Origin: Phoebastria nigripes
Lineage: Eukaryota; Chordata; Aves; Procellariiformes; Diomedeidae
DNA: 64,000 nucleotides
Direction of reading: 5' to 3'
Assembly (NCBI GenBank): GCA_035582835.1
Contig: JAYKAV010000778.1
Coordinates: forward strand, 3,263,860 to 3,327,859
This document shows, in pieces, positions 9,876 through 22,514 of this stretch. Position 1 is the stretch's first letter. Each line of letters starts with the position of its first letter. The position numbers and the translations under genes were made by a program. The notes below the pieces were generated by a model, which saw only the letters and a program-made list of their open reading frames with translations, did no database searches and had not been told where the DNA came from.

Positions 9876-12800
9876 TGGTACATTTTATATATAGCACACT
9901 TTATATATTTAAAAAAAAAAAAAATTTTTCACAGGGGAAAAAAAATACGCCAAGAAGCGAAATACTCCAATACTCTTCACTAGATTTTGTAACGGGGCCC
10001 TGGAAAGAAAGAAGGCAGTACATACACACACAGACATCGCAGTCCTTGCTATCTGCAACCACAGATCCACCAGCCTCGTGCAGAGGGTCGTGAAGGGCAG
10101 ATGATGCTGGGCAGTCCCTGAGTTACTCCCATCCGTGGTCGGTGCTGGGATGAGCTCGTGGGGATCCCCCAAGGGCAGGGAAGACATGCCACCTCCCTCC
10201 TGGATGGAGAAGCAAGTCAGACAGGATTATGGTGGGAACAAGTGTGTTGATCAGGCATGGAGCTGCTTGAAAGGAGCCCTGGAGCAGCGCCGATTTTTAC
10301 TTCTTTTATTACCTTGTTCCCCTTCCCATGTTCATCCCTTTCAAACCCCTTATCTCTCCCAGTTACACAGCTTGCCCTGTGTGCTCTTACCCCAGTGGCC
10401 CTGGTTTTGCTGTCCTAATACCCCTTTTTTGGTATTTACTGTACGTTTTTCTTGATAATCTGCCATAGCAATCTGCTAACTCCCCGTTTTATTATTTACA
10501 AGAGTTGTCCATTTCTCACACTGTTATCTTGTTATTGCAGCCATGAACCAAGGTTAGCCTGGACAGTATGGACATGACTTTCTCTTTGATTTCTAGAAGG
10601 TTCAACAGTTTCTTTTATTTCTATTTCGTTTGCACAACTATATGGCCAGGGTAGGCCACTCGCTTGGCCATTATTTGCTTTTGGTATCAGTAGTTTCTCA
10701 CGCTGCTGTCTCAAACTACACATTCAGGACAGGTTGTTTGGCTGTGTACCTCGAACACAGCCACGGCTCATCCTTTGCTACTTATGGGCCTTCTTGATTT
10801 TTCACAAACAGCCAAGTAATTTTGCCAAGGAAAAGGTATTTTCTTGACATTCACTCTGTTGCAGCATGGGCAAACTCAGCCTCCACAAGCTGCCCCAGTG
10901 GAACTTTGCTAATTGCAACCAATTTTAGCTTTATGGGAGGCCCAATAATGTGTCTGCAAAGATTTTTCCAGCAAAGAGCCTGAAAAGAAATAGGTACAAC
11001 TATCAGATTTCAAATTTAAATACATTAAAAATAACCTGCACCCTGCTGAGTTGTCTTGACTGATACAGAATTATCCTCCCTTACTGGAAAAGCACATCAT
11101 TTTTTGGATGTTTTTTTGAACCAGTTGATGAAAAACAACTGAGAATACATTTTAAAAATTGTCCAGAACAGAGCTTTCATGCATTTGTATAACTCTAATG
11201 CATACTATGAACTTGCAGTGAGCTTTATCAACTTGGATCATTGCCCGTTCTCTAAATGAAGAAAGACTAAAAAACGGCAAGGTACATACCCACGGATCCC
11301 TGTGCAACCTTAGACCTATAGACTTAAATTGTTGCAGAAAGTTTAAAGATATGCAGCTAATACCTTGAAAGAAATACATTTTAGGGAACCTATTTTGACT
11401 AAGAAGGGGCGAAAAAGAAATTAGAATTAGAGATTAGGGAAATAGAAGCCCGCATTTATATATAAGTAAGAATGTGTGCATATGTTTATGTGTAGAGTCA
11501 TGCAGCTTAAAAGCGCACACAGCTTTGCGGGTTTTTGGTTACTTGGTTTTAATCTGTTCCAAGTCATGATCCTCAAATTGTGTTTTTCGTAATTGGTTTT
11601 AGCTGAGCTATAATGCACTGAATTTAGAAACCCTAAATCTTCTTCATCTTATGTTGGTTTTTGGAGATGAATGTTATAATAAACTTCATATCATACTAGT
11701 AACAACCGCAAGAATCAAGCTAAGTATTTACTGTTAGGAAAAATGTAATGCTTTCATTTTTGAAGTGGAGCAGCTACAAAAATGCCTGTAAATGTTTGTC
11801 ATTTTTATTTCAGTATTAATAACCAAGTTTTTATGACCTCATTCAAGAAACCCACAAGAATCTGGCTGTTCTTTTTATATTATGTTTGTGCCCTTTACAT
11901 CATTTCCTACTTCTAATAACTAATGATGATAGGTAATTACTTAACAGATGGTAAAAGCTCTTTAATTGCTTTTAAGGACTACTGAGCTTTGCTGTATTTT
12001 GGGAGCATTAACTTCTGTGACTTTTCGTCTTCCTCAGCTCATTCCAAGTTTGTTCAGCCATCACTAAATATTCAAGGGCCTGGGCTTTTTTTTTTTCTCC
12101 AGCACCACTGAACGGGAGGATAGTAACATGCTGCTTCAGACTGTTGTTATTTCAAATACATTTCTTTTCTGAGGCCACTCTTAACACTGAGAAAGCATCA
12201 CTCTTTTCTCCCCGGGTCTGATCAGCACATCAGCCCATGCAGCCCATGGCGTCTGACCCTTAGTTACCAGAGATGCATCTCTCTCTCTTTCCTGTAGCAA
12301 CATACTATCAGATCATTAAGAGGAGGCTAGGGGGGGAAAAAAAAGTCAAACCTCAAAGCTAAGTGGGCTGGTCTCATTAATGTCTTACACTGCATTTACA
12401 TTATCTCCTGAGTAACGCAGGCAGGAGAAATTTCCAAATCAGAAGGGGCAAAAATGAGGAAGGAAATTCATAGTTTAACACAAACACAGTTAGTGACCCT
12501 CTTTATACTTCCCTTGCACTTTGAATAAATTGCACATCAACCACAGCAAATGCTGGCCTAATTAGTCAAGGTACACTATACATTACCGATAACTCTGCTG
12601 AATGCTTTTTCAGTTCTAATAGTTGTTTGTCTGGGTTTGTATGTAAATGCATATGAGGATCTGTGGTAAAAGATACAAAATTGACTGAAATAAATTTACT
12701 GCATCACAAATTAGCAAAAAGTATGTCTAGAAACAAATAATTCAATTTTATGATTGCCGCTAAAATAAACTATATGGCTCTTGCATTTTGCATGAGACTG

Positions 12801-15800
12801 TGAAATCTGAAAAAATAAACAAAGTCAGGGTGATTTCTTCATATTTAGGATCAACAGCCCTCCTGGTATATGGCTAAGGTTACAATTGATTAAGTTGCAT
12901 GTTTTTCATTTGATGCAAAGAGCTGCACACAGAGTACTGGATAGACCATACATGAGTTCTGGTTAAGTGTGCCCAGAAGTCTGATTCATTATTAAAAATA
13001 AATGTTTACAACGGATTTGTTACTTGAAATAAAATAGGTACATAATATAACAAATGGATTATAAAGTAGATGTTGTGAAACTTTTATTTGAAGCATACAA
13101 TGTAAAGGTTTGATTGTTGTTTGGGAGGAATTCTGAGTCAGCTCTGCGTAGAGAGAGGCTGAATATCTCCCTCCCCGCTTTCTTTTGCTGAGGGATGGCT
13201 CTTTATCCCCTTCCTACATTAGTGTGTATTTATACCAAGGTAGCTGTCCATGACTACATTGGACTCAGTAGCATTGCCAGCTCTTAGGATGTTTGGTCAG
13301 TGTTTTAATATTTAAGTAACAGCTCCTGGAGTCATATAATACATTTATTCTCATCACTAAGAAAAGTACGGGGTGACGTGCTTATTTTCCTCTGTATACC
13401 TCTGAATTGCTCAGAGCAGATATCAGCTTCCCATTTGTATGCACTGAATCTGAGTACCTCCTGTAACATTGCAATTTTATTTTTGATTGAGAAGAAAATG
13501 ATAGTTATTTGCCCAATGAAAACCCAAACATGACCTCAACTTGTATTTTGTTCAATAATCTCTAGTACATTTAGTAAACTGCTGTTCTGAGCGGATTATG
13601 TTCAAACATAGAGTGAATACTTATAATCATCACCATAAAAAAAAAATGGACTCACTAGGTATTAATTTTTGATGTACTAATGCAATTTCATTGTCATCTG
13701 GCATCATTGTACCATAAATTTAGAGTGTTGCCTGGAACAGCTCTGCATTGTTTTGTAACACGACTCCTTGTGATTTAGCAAGTTTAAGCAGATTCAGCTG
13801 GTTGTATAAGCCATCTGCATTTACTACTCTTTAGGAAGATAAGAGATACAATCTAAAAACTTTTAAATTAGAACTATCTTTGCACGGCTTAATAAATTGT
13901 TATGAATAAGCAAAATCCACGATTATGTTACACTCTAAATTAGCTTGGGCTTTACATGAGTTTGTAACCGAGAGGGGAAAAAATGAATAAAGCAGAAAAC
14001 AAACCAACTGTAAGTCTTGGAAGGTGCCATATGAATGAAGCCAGAGAGACGATGGAACAAGGAATGATCACACTTTTGGGGAGAAACTAGGAGGTAATTA
14101 TTATGCCCCATTTTGCACTGTTTTTCTTACCTACTACCTGAACTATGGATCCTGAGATGCCACACAGGATTCCCTCCTGAAAAGGGGGATTTGGCTCCTG
14201 TTTTCCTGAAGATGGATAAAACGCTACACAGTACAACAGAGCGGTGTGCGTGCTTACCGCAATTTTCTAAAAAACAGCATGCGCCGTTATTTAGAAACGG
14301 AGGTAAAAATAAAAGTTGAGGAATCGGCTATTTCTGCAGTTTCCCCAACTGGTTGCAGCTGGGGTCTGTGTTTCTCCCTGGCCTGCCAAACTCTGCCACT
14401 GGTCATCTTCACTACCCTCTCAAATCACTCAGAAAAGCCTCCTCACTTGAAAGACTGTGTGGCAGAGATAGCAAAACTCTCCTCCACGTGGGCTAACATC
14501 CAAGCGTGGCTTTGGAGGGATGAGCCAAGCCTATGTTCACAGCTCCAGGAAGTGCCCCTGCCTGAAATGCAAGGGAGAGAAACACAGAGCATGTGCCTCA
14601 AAAACTCTTCCAGGATGCTTCTTTTTCTTCTTCTTTTTTATTGTTTTTTTTTTTAAACTTAATCTCAGAAAGAAATATTTTTACATTTTAATATACTGGT
14701 GATTCAAGCAAAATCGTATCATGAGACTCTGCATAAAAAGTAAGTATATGTAATACATAGTATTTACTCTTGCGGCCTGACAGAAGAAATGGTGTTCCTC
14801 TTACATACCATATTTTAAAAGCTGAAACAGAAAACAGATCTTTTCCCTGCCTGAAAAAAAAATGTAAAAGGGGTATTGCTGGAAAACTGAGTTCTCTTCT
14901 TCAACAACAAGCTGTAACATGCTGTCCATGCTTAGAAAAGCTGACAGGAAACAACGTATTTGCATTAGGATTTGCATATTTTTTCTGTCTNTTTTTTTCC
15001 TGCAAACCTCATGTTCTTTGAAGTCCTCCAAGACCCACTAAAAGCAAGCACTTTGCAGGAGGCTCCCTGAACCTTACAGAATTAAACCCGTGAATGGTCT
15101 ATCGCCTTAGTTACAGTACATGATTTCCAGTCCCAGCAAGTGCACTAAGCTGATTCACAGCAAACCACAGACTTGCCATCATTTTGGGAGTGCCAGGTCA
15201 GAGCCATTTCTGAGACAAAGCACAATCCTGAAGCGTTTTAGGCTTTCCATCCTTGATAAAAGCAAAACATACGTAGGAAGGGGAAACAAAGAACTACCTA
15301 CAGTTTAATTAAGGGCTGAAAAGCCACAGGTATCTTCTGATATTTGAACTAATTGCAATACAAAATTTTCATTTGCTACAGTTTTTTAGATTTGCTGCAA
15401 TTTCATGGCTCCAGCATAAGGCATGTGCATGAATGTGTTTTGAAGGTTCTTAGCTAACGGGTTTCTTTCTGTCTTTATCATATTTATTTTGATTGAAACA
15501 ATAATATTAGAACTGCTTCTACAGCCTCTGGGTACCCCAGCACACAAATAGCACTATAGCAAAAACTCCCTCAGTGCTAAAACAATCACATTAGCAGGAT
15601 CTCTGTGAATTTGTAATTATAAAGAAAACGTATTTTCAGAAAGCAAAGTAAGCATATTGACATTATTAAGCGTGACAGCAGGTCAGTCTAGGGAAAGGAC
15701 AAAAAAACGAGTTGAAGAAAACATTAGTAAATAATATGTATTCACATCACCTGTCCTGCTAAAATTATTTAAAGCACTGCTAGATGTCATCTCTGAGCCA

Positions 15801-15969
15801 ACGGTCCTTATTCTAGAGAAGACAAGAGGGACATCAACACTGGACTGGCAGAGCCCCCACAGCATGCTCCAGAATCCTCTCCCCACATCAGGCGTCTGCT
15901 TGAAGCATACTTTGATTTGCTGTCTTCCTTCCAAGGACATCTGGGAAGGGAGAGGAAAGGAGATCTCAC
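9239..15969. other. No gene seen; AT-rich DNA
   Basis: Beyond the T68 tract the region 9.9-10.5 kb is GC-richer and holds a 106-codon frame without features. About 11.6-14.1 kb has no frame of 60 codons on either strand and no repeats, a texture compatible with either neutral or conserved noncoding DNA. Confidence 0.65.
9800..9867. repeat. T68 tract with one G
   Basis: Sixty-eight bases of T, interrupted once by G at 9826, followed after about 40 AT-rich bases by an A run. No target-site duplication or retropseudogene body was found beside it, so it reads as a homopolymer expansion and not as a poly(A) tail. The 99-codon frame starting here is translated homopolymer. Confidence 0.95.
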
Positions 15970-16065
15970 CTTAACAAAGAGCTGACTTGCACCTGGGATC
16001 TCTGGATTCAGGGGCCCTCTGGGGTTTGCTGGTGCAGAAGTACCCATGGAGAGCAGGGACAGTCC
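15970..16065 (-). other. Candidate 96-nt exon, phase 0 to 0
   Basis: On the minus strand this 96-nt segment ends at TTAAG|GTGAGA, a nearly perfect donor, and begins after GGTCCCCAG, an acceptor with only a modest pyrimidine tract. One frame is open throughout and contains SAPANPRGPLNPEIPGASQL, a proline-rich stretch. An in-frame ATG lies at its seventh codon, so it could also be a first coding exon. Half of the third positions are G or C. I recognise no family. It lies in a locally GC-richer block (about 15.8-16.1 kb), which by itself favours open frames. Confidence 0.2.
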
Positions 16066-17027
16066 CTGGGGACCAACTGTATCTTGAGAAGGAAAGATGG
16101 AGATAAAATTCAGTAGTCCCGCAGATCCTGGAGTATTTAGTCTGAGACTTCTAATTCAGATTGCATTTACTCTATGGAGATTTCTACTTGGAGCAGGTGC
16201 GTGTGGACCTGGTCCATCACTTCAAAAATTTAGTAGAGTCATCAGAAACTAGCTCAAGTGGTTTAACAGAGATTAGAGTACAAGAATGGCTGTTTTTCAT
16301 CCTTTGGTTGGAACCTAGTAAGTTCCCATGAGTAGAATAATGCACCAAATGGATCAGGACAAAATCAATAGATCTTATTAAAATCTTTATCCTATTGACC
16401 ACTCGTGAGTCAGTGTAAGGAAATACAATCCACATCAAGCTACCATAAAACAGATGCTTGCAAAGCCCATCCCACACTTTGCTCTTACGCCGTGAGGATA
16501 TTTCACATTGAGTGTGTCCTGCCTCGGTTCAGCCTTGCAACTGGTCACGTGGGGGATGGAGCACGGTACCTATTCGTGCAGCTTGCTGGGGGAATAAGAA
16601 GAGGTGGGCAAAGGAGCATGCAGTGACCTGCTGTCTGTCAGGGCCGGGGTGTCTGGCAGCAGAAAGGGGCAAGAGCGTGGTCTTTCTGTTCTACTGACCA
16701 GTTTGATCTATGAGGAACTCTACAGGCATTTTTCATAATGTAATATGTTTGCTTGCACAATGAATGCTTCTGTGGAAAGGTATCTCTTTTGTAGAAAAGT
16801 ACCAAGCAGTGCTGCCAAAGTACTGTGAAAGTTTGCAAATCCAAATGACTATTTTGAAAGCTCCGACAGAAGACTTGAAGACTGTGAAATAAACTTCATA
16901 GCATTTGTTCATCATCCCGATAATCCTCACAAAATAGAAGCTGTGAATCTTCTGCAGACTGGGAGGCTAGGGAGAAGAAAATAACGTTGGTAGTAGTATC
17001 CATGTTTCTTCTATATTCTTATACTAC

Positions 17028-17049
17028 TTTTTTTTTTTTTTTTTTTTTT
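17028..17049. repeat. T22 homopolymer
   Basis: Twenty-two T residues with no adjacent element recognised. Confidence 0.95.
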
Positions 17050-18358
17050 AAATTGTCTCCACTCTAGTGGAAGGAAAAATAATTAGAAAGAGGAAAAAAT
17101 TAGATTCAATTAAATCAAAACTTGATTGTTAGCTAGCAGCTGGGATTCTGATGGTCTGGTGCTTAAACCTACATGAAGCTTTCAGGAGCTCTATAGTGCA
17201 ACCACCATCTGTAATTCCAAAGCTAAAACAGCAGCATGATTTGAAATAGATAATATGAAATAAAGATAACTCATGGTATTATGTGTTTACTCTCTTTTCT
17301 TTCTCTATTTAATTTTCTATGGGTGAAGTGACCAAAGAAAAGGTTGAAACAGGTGGATATTCCTTCTGTTTTTTTTACAGCTAAAAATTTAAACATTTTT
17401 AAAAGGTACAAAATTATTGTGGCTGGCTGTTTATACCAACACCACCTTGATTCTTGAACTATATACACCTGCATTTACATTTAAGGAAGCAATCTCTTTT
17501 AATCTTGATGATGTGAAATAACAAGCATTTGGAACGAAATTTTGGAATTAAACACAGACCTGCATATAATATCACACCCCATAGTCTCAGTCTGTACAAT
17601 TAATATTATCCATCTGATGAAAAGGGAATCCTGTTTTCATTGGCCATAACAAATAATTTTATACCAGAATAATGTAGTATACATTTTGGAGAAAGGGCTC
17701 AACTACGGATTAGAATTTCTTACTATAGGAAAAGGTTTCTATAACCCCATGGCTGAAAAAATAGTTATCTTGGAAAAACGGATCAGACAATTTTCTTTAA
17801 AGCTCAGCCATTAAGAAGTGTGTTTGGTTTTTTTTGATCCTTGGAAATCCACCTTCTCCTCTAGCAGCTTGGGGATTCTTTCTCTTTATGTTAAGTAAGG
17901 ATAGATTTTCTTACTTATATAAAATGTCTGTGGAAAGAAAAATCCTGCTTAATTCTTCATAGCAGATCTTTGAGCACAAACTTCCATGTTGCTCTGAAAA
18001 ATGGGAATGGAGCTCTGCTTACAGCCTACAGACTCGGGCTCTGCTTTATCTGCTTATAATATCTGTCTAAAGATGAATCTTATTAAGCTAAATCTCTTCA
18101 TTTCCGTCCTCACACTTCAGTACATGTTGAATGTGATTTCAGGAAAGATCATATCTGAGCTTTGGACTGTCAAAGAACTGAGAAAAACGCATGTGCCACT
18201 TAAAACCTCTTTTGTTTTGATCTGGGGATACAAACTGTGGCTGGTGCCACAGTGCAAGCAGAGGAAGGGGCACCAGGACACACCTCTGGAAACAGTTGAA
18301 GTAATTTGGACTTCCACGCTGCTGACAATAGTAACATTATTTGTCCCATTTAAAGGTG

Positions 18359-18382
18359 GTTGCTCAATTTTCTTTGAGCAAC
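18359..18382. repeat. 9-bp inverted repeat with 6-nt loop
   Basis: GTTGCTCAA, loop TTTTCT, then TTGAGCAAC, near the end of a 130-codon frame (18001-18393) that shows no recognisable protein features. Confidence 0.85.
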
Positions 18383-20956
18383 ATTACTGTTAATCAGCTG
18401 TCTCTAATGTTCAGTTTAGGAAAATGAACTACTGTGTAGCTGACAGATGTTTGAATCAAATAATGTATTATGATTTGGGGAAAATGATGGATAACATTCT
18501 TCACCCATTTACTTAAGGTTCTTTTTCATCATTAAAAATGTATCTCATGTAAACTGAATGCACCATATCATCTTGTAGATCTGCAAGTAAAATTCACTTT
18601 TGGATTAAAATTACATCTATTTAGATAGCATGCAGAAGCATGTAGCCACCTATGTTAGTAGTTTTATCTTGTAAAAGAAAGAGGGACCAGAATGAGGAGT
18701 GCAAAAATCATTGTATAAGTAGATATGTATGCAATACAGGTGCATTCTAGCTTAACTGGAGACCGGGGTGGACAAGAACACATGCTCTTTAACTTCCTTC
18801 CCACTGGTGCCCTAGAGAAATGCTATCTGTGCTGCTTCTTGAAGGTCTTATCAGTAAACCTAGCCAAAGTATCTTGCATTTCAATAATATTTCAAAGTCA
18901 TTGTTTTGTTGGGGTAACCACCAATCATACCAATCAACAGAGTTTATTTCCTTACCTTCTTGTCTCTGTCCATTGGTGGTACCTTTCTATATACTTGCAT
19001 TAAACTGGGACTTTGGGGATCTGGAATTATATTTTAGTTCTAGGTGTGGGCAGGCTATAACCCACTGGGGTCTGGCAGTGCTTCATACATTTCAAAGCCT
19101 GAAATAGTAATACCAATACATTATTAAATGATAGTTTCAAAATGATATCGCAACAAGTACGTAATTTCATAATAGCACACAAAAATAATTGCCCTAATAC
19201 ATTTCTATCCAGAGAGAATGTAACTTACATATCACGGAAAAACTGGTTCTTTCGGAGAGTGCAACGCAGTTTTGCTAATGCAAGGTTCACAGAGCTTAGA
19301 TAATACTAAGTGTAAGCTTCCAGCATTTTACAATCCTCTAAACTGAACTAGAAATCTGAAAATATTGGTTTGCCAATTATAAGGCAGTGCATTTCCCCTG
19401 ACTGCTAACAGAAATGTGTGTCACAAAAATATATCAGTTCAGAATGTTTCTTACTGTAGCATCACTTAAACACTTGCAGAAAGGGAGAAGAAAGAAAACT
19501 TTGAATTATAAACAAAAGAATTTAAATAATCATGATCAAGATAAAAAAAACTGTGCTTGCAAAAAAGCACAAAATATTTCCATAGACCCAGGAATTTAAA
19601 TGATATAGTGTTCAGAAATGTTCTGCCAGAGGGCTACTTTTTCCCTTCAAGAAGTTTTGATACATCAGCAGCCATATGCTTTAGTTTACTGGTTTATGCT
19701 GATTTCAGTGACATTTCGCTTCTGATGAGAAAAATCTAAGTGATCTAAAAATCTATGTGATGTTTCAAAACGAGTTTTCACTTAAAATGTATAATACATA
19801 TGCACAAATCTTTGGAAGAAGATAGATTTTGATTTTGTCAAAACTTCTTCAGCAATACAATGCGAATTGGAAAATTTATACTATAGAAAAATAAGTAGAA
19901 ATCATGAGAGGAGAAGAATAAATTGTCACTGAAGACGACTGAGGCTTGGTGTTAGGGAAAACCTTCGCTACTGTTAGGCAATTATTATTTNTTTTCCACT
20001 GGCCAGGCAACATCATTGCAGAATTTTCTTTTTTGGTCAGGATGTAGGGACCACATTAGATGTACATATTCTTGATTCTGCCTCACTGAAAAAGAATGGA
20101 TTTGGATGACCTCTTGCGATAACTTCCAACTACAAATTTCTTTAGTTTTATGCTTTCTATAGGAAATGAATACTGCACTCTCCCTCTTGATAACAAAAGG
20201 ACGTCTCTTCAAGTATGCTTGTGCCCTTTGAAAAGAAGATAGCGTCTAGTAGAATGCTGAGGAGCATGTTAAGAGAATTGTTTCCCAACTCAGGTTCATC
20301 TTGATAGGAGTTAGTTACCTGATCCATGTAGGAATTTTTGAAAATTAGACTAAATACATGAATATCTTGAAAATCTGTCCCAAATTCTAGAGTTACTGGT
20401 TAAATAGACTAGCTTTTTGGACTTACTCCATTAAAACAATGGTGATTACAGAGTACGTTGAAATTTTGCTTTCATACAAACTGGAGATACTAAAATGGAC
20501 GTGTTCAAATACAAGATACTATGTTATTAATGAAATTAAGTTGTATTTACAAGAGCGCGATATAATATGCGGATTGGCATTAAGAAAACGTTTGGGGAAA
20601 TTCCAAAATAAGTAAATCCGCCTGGGATGCAGGAGTTCTTGACTCAAAATTATAGTGCAGGTATCAATAGTCTGTTCGTGAGTGAATATCATGGCCGTTT
20701 GATGAGTAACAAGTCTCCAACTAGGTTCCAATAAAAGATTCATAGAGTTGAACTGATCCTTGTTTCTGATCCCTTTTTTGAACCTATGGAGTCTTTCACT
20801 TTATGGCTTCCAGCAAACTTGGTGCTGTTTTAAGCAACTTGATATCAATACTTTTGAGAATGAAAGAAAAAAGAGAAATTGTACTTTGACCCTGATTTAT
20901 GAAATAACTTGCATTCTTTTTAATCCATAAAGAGTGCATTCATTTTTTTCTTACAG

Positions 20957-20983
20957 AAAAAGCCAATTATGACATTTTTCCAG
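20957..20983 (+). other. Candidate 27-nt microexon
   Basis: A very strong acceptor (CATTTTTTTCTTACAG) is followed after 27 nt by CCAG|GTATGT, a near-consensus donor. The length is a multiple of three, so inclusion would insert nine residues. Two frames are open: KKPIMTFFQ in phase 0, and one containing KANYDIFP. A TGC word lies shortly upstream of the pyrimidine tract, the position where the neuronal splicing factor SRRM4 binds near microexons; this is suggestive only. No host gene is identified, so this may be a chance pairing. Confidence 0.25.
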
Positions 20984-21905
20984 GTATGTTCTTTTTGATG
21001 AGATTCAGCTACTGCCATCTATTGATATATATTGTGAAGGGTCACTATGAAAGTGCACATCTTCACCGTACCTTTTCTAAGAGCACTGCAAAATATCAGG
21101 GGTGAGAAAAGGACACTGAAAGAATGCTTCTCCTTCCCAGCAGTGAAAAAACAGTGATTTTGAGAATTAAGAAAATATCAATAGTAGTTTGAGGGTGGGG
21201 TAAAGGCATGAGCTGCTTTTATTTTAGAGGTAAATTTTCAAACAAGAAGGGCAACATCCACATATATAGAGGTGGCCTGTCACTAAATGACTTATCTAAC
21301 AAATACATCTGAGATGCCTAGCTGTGTTATCCTCATTAGCTTGTATTTAGGTGAGTTGGCCAATGTTCAGCTCTTTAACGGCAGCCCAATCTCACTGGAC
21401 ATGCTCATTCTCAAAGCCTTTGGAAAACAGCCTGTTTCCAACCATCTGTGGAAGGAATGCACTGACCTGAATTAATTAACTGAAATCAAGCCAGTTTTAT
21501 AAAGGAACAAGACCAAAGAAGGAGACTCACTGAATCGGAATAAGCAGCGAGTTGTGACTTTCAGCAAAGCCCTGACTACGCGATAGGGAGCAAACTGTGA
21601 ACTTGAGGAAACAGCCACTATGGCTGAGGAAAGCAGCCCAAGCACAGCAACCTCATGGGAGTGGAGGAGAAAACAGGGGAGGGTCTGAGGTACAATTTAG
21701 TAATTTCTTGTTATTGCATATCACAGCAAAATACTGCCATCCCTCAACACTTCTTTCAGTTTCTCTTGTGCTGAGCAGCAAAAGCAGTCATTATCTCCTC
21801 TATTCTAAGACCCAAGGTCTGACAGCTATATAATACACCTAAAGGTTTTTTGAATATTATTGCTCTCCCTTTCGCAAGTGAATAACAAGGCTATTGCCAG
21901 GCTTT

Positions 21906-21910
21906 CATGA
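21906..21910. repeat. Target-site duplication, left copy (CATGA)
   Basis: The five bases CATGA immediately precede the LTR terminus and recur directly after its other end. They are the host bases duplicated on retroviral integration. The copies are identical, which is compatible with a moderately young insertion, although five bases say little about age. Confidence 0.82.
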
Positions 21911-22059
21911 TGTCGTGGTTTAACCCCAGCCGGCAACTAAGCACCACACAGCCGCTTGCTCACTTCCCCCTGCAGTGGGATGGGGGAGAGAATCAGAAGG
22001 GTAAAACTGAGAACGCTTATGGGTGAAATAAGAACAGTTTAATAATTGAAATAAAATAA

Positions 22060-22090
<31 letters not shown>

Positions 22091-22514
22091 TGTAATGAAA
22101 AGGAAGATAACAAAAAGAGAGAGAAATAAAACCTAAGAAATACAAGTGATTCAAATGAAAAACAATTGCTCATCACCAACTGACCGATGCCCAGCCTGTC
22201 CCCGAGCAGCAGTCCCCCCCGCCAGCTTTCCCCTAGTTTATATACTGAGCATGACATCATATGGTATGGAATACACCGTTGGCCAGTTTGGGTCAGCTGT
22301 CTGGGCTGTGCCCCCTCCCAGCTTCTTGTGTATCTCCAGCTTTCTCAGTCGGTAGAGCATGAGAAGCTGAAAAGGCCTTGACTCTGTGTAAGCACTGCTC
22401 AGCAATAACGAAAACATCTCTATTACCAACACCGTTTTCAGCATAAATCCAAAACATAGCCCCATACTAGCTACTGTGAAGAAAATTAACTCTATCCCAG
22501 CCAAAACCAGCACA
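21911..22514 (-). mobile_element. Solo LTR of an avian endogenous retrovirus (ERVL-like)
   Basis: This is a 604-bp solitary LTR lying on the minus strand. Read that way it begins TGTGCTGGTTTTGG and ends GGTTAAACCACGACA, so it has the TG...CA termini expected of a retroviral LTR. The same 5-bp word CATGA sits directly outside both ends (21906-21910 and 22515-22519), which is a target-site duplication; 5 bp is usual for class III (ERVL) elements. A TATA-like word reads TATATAAA on the minus strand near 22237-22244. An ATTAAA poly(A)-signal variant is at 22038-22043, which would place R/U5 in the last ~130 bp. No internal retroviral sequence adjoins it, so it probably arose by LTR-LTR recombination. 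I recognise the family from bird genomes but cannot give a reliable subfamily name. Confidence 0.92.
22058..22091. repeat. (AAT)n microsatellite inside the LTR
   Basis: About eleven AAT units follow a short AAAAT-type stretch. The tract lies inside the solo LTR, about 30 bp to the right of its poly(A)-signal-like word, so it is either part of the family or an expansion seeded by its A-rich R region. Length is probably polymorphic. Confidence 0.9.

Larger units (their letters stand above)
16066..20956. other. No gene seen; AT-rich DNA
   Basis: A GC-richer patch lies at 16490-16680. The 130-codon frame at 18001-18393 has no recognisable domain; it contains a hydrophobic Leu/Ile stretch that AT-rich sequence gives readily. 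T22 is at 17028. Single ambiguous base at 19991. Confidence 0.65.

Noticed and set aside
9794..10093. 99-codon plus frame
   Set aside because: Its first third is translated poly(T); the remainder has no protein features.
18001..18393. 130-codon plus frame
   Set aside because: No recognised family, no supporting splice or promoter evidence; hydrophobic stretches are common in AT-rich chance frames.
22344..22420. tRNA-like sequence
   Set aside because: Only the D-arm/A-box part matches tRNA-Lys; there is no B-box, anticodon arm or acceptor stem, and it lies inside the LTR.
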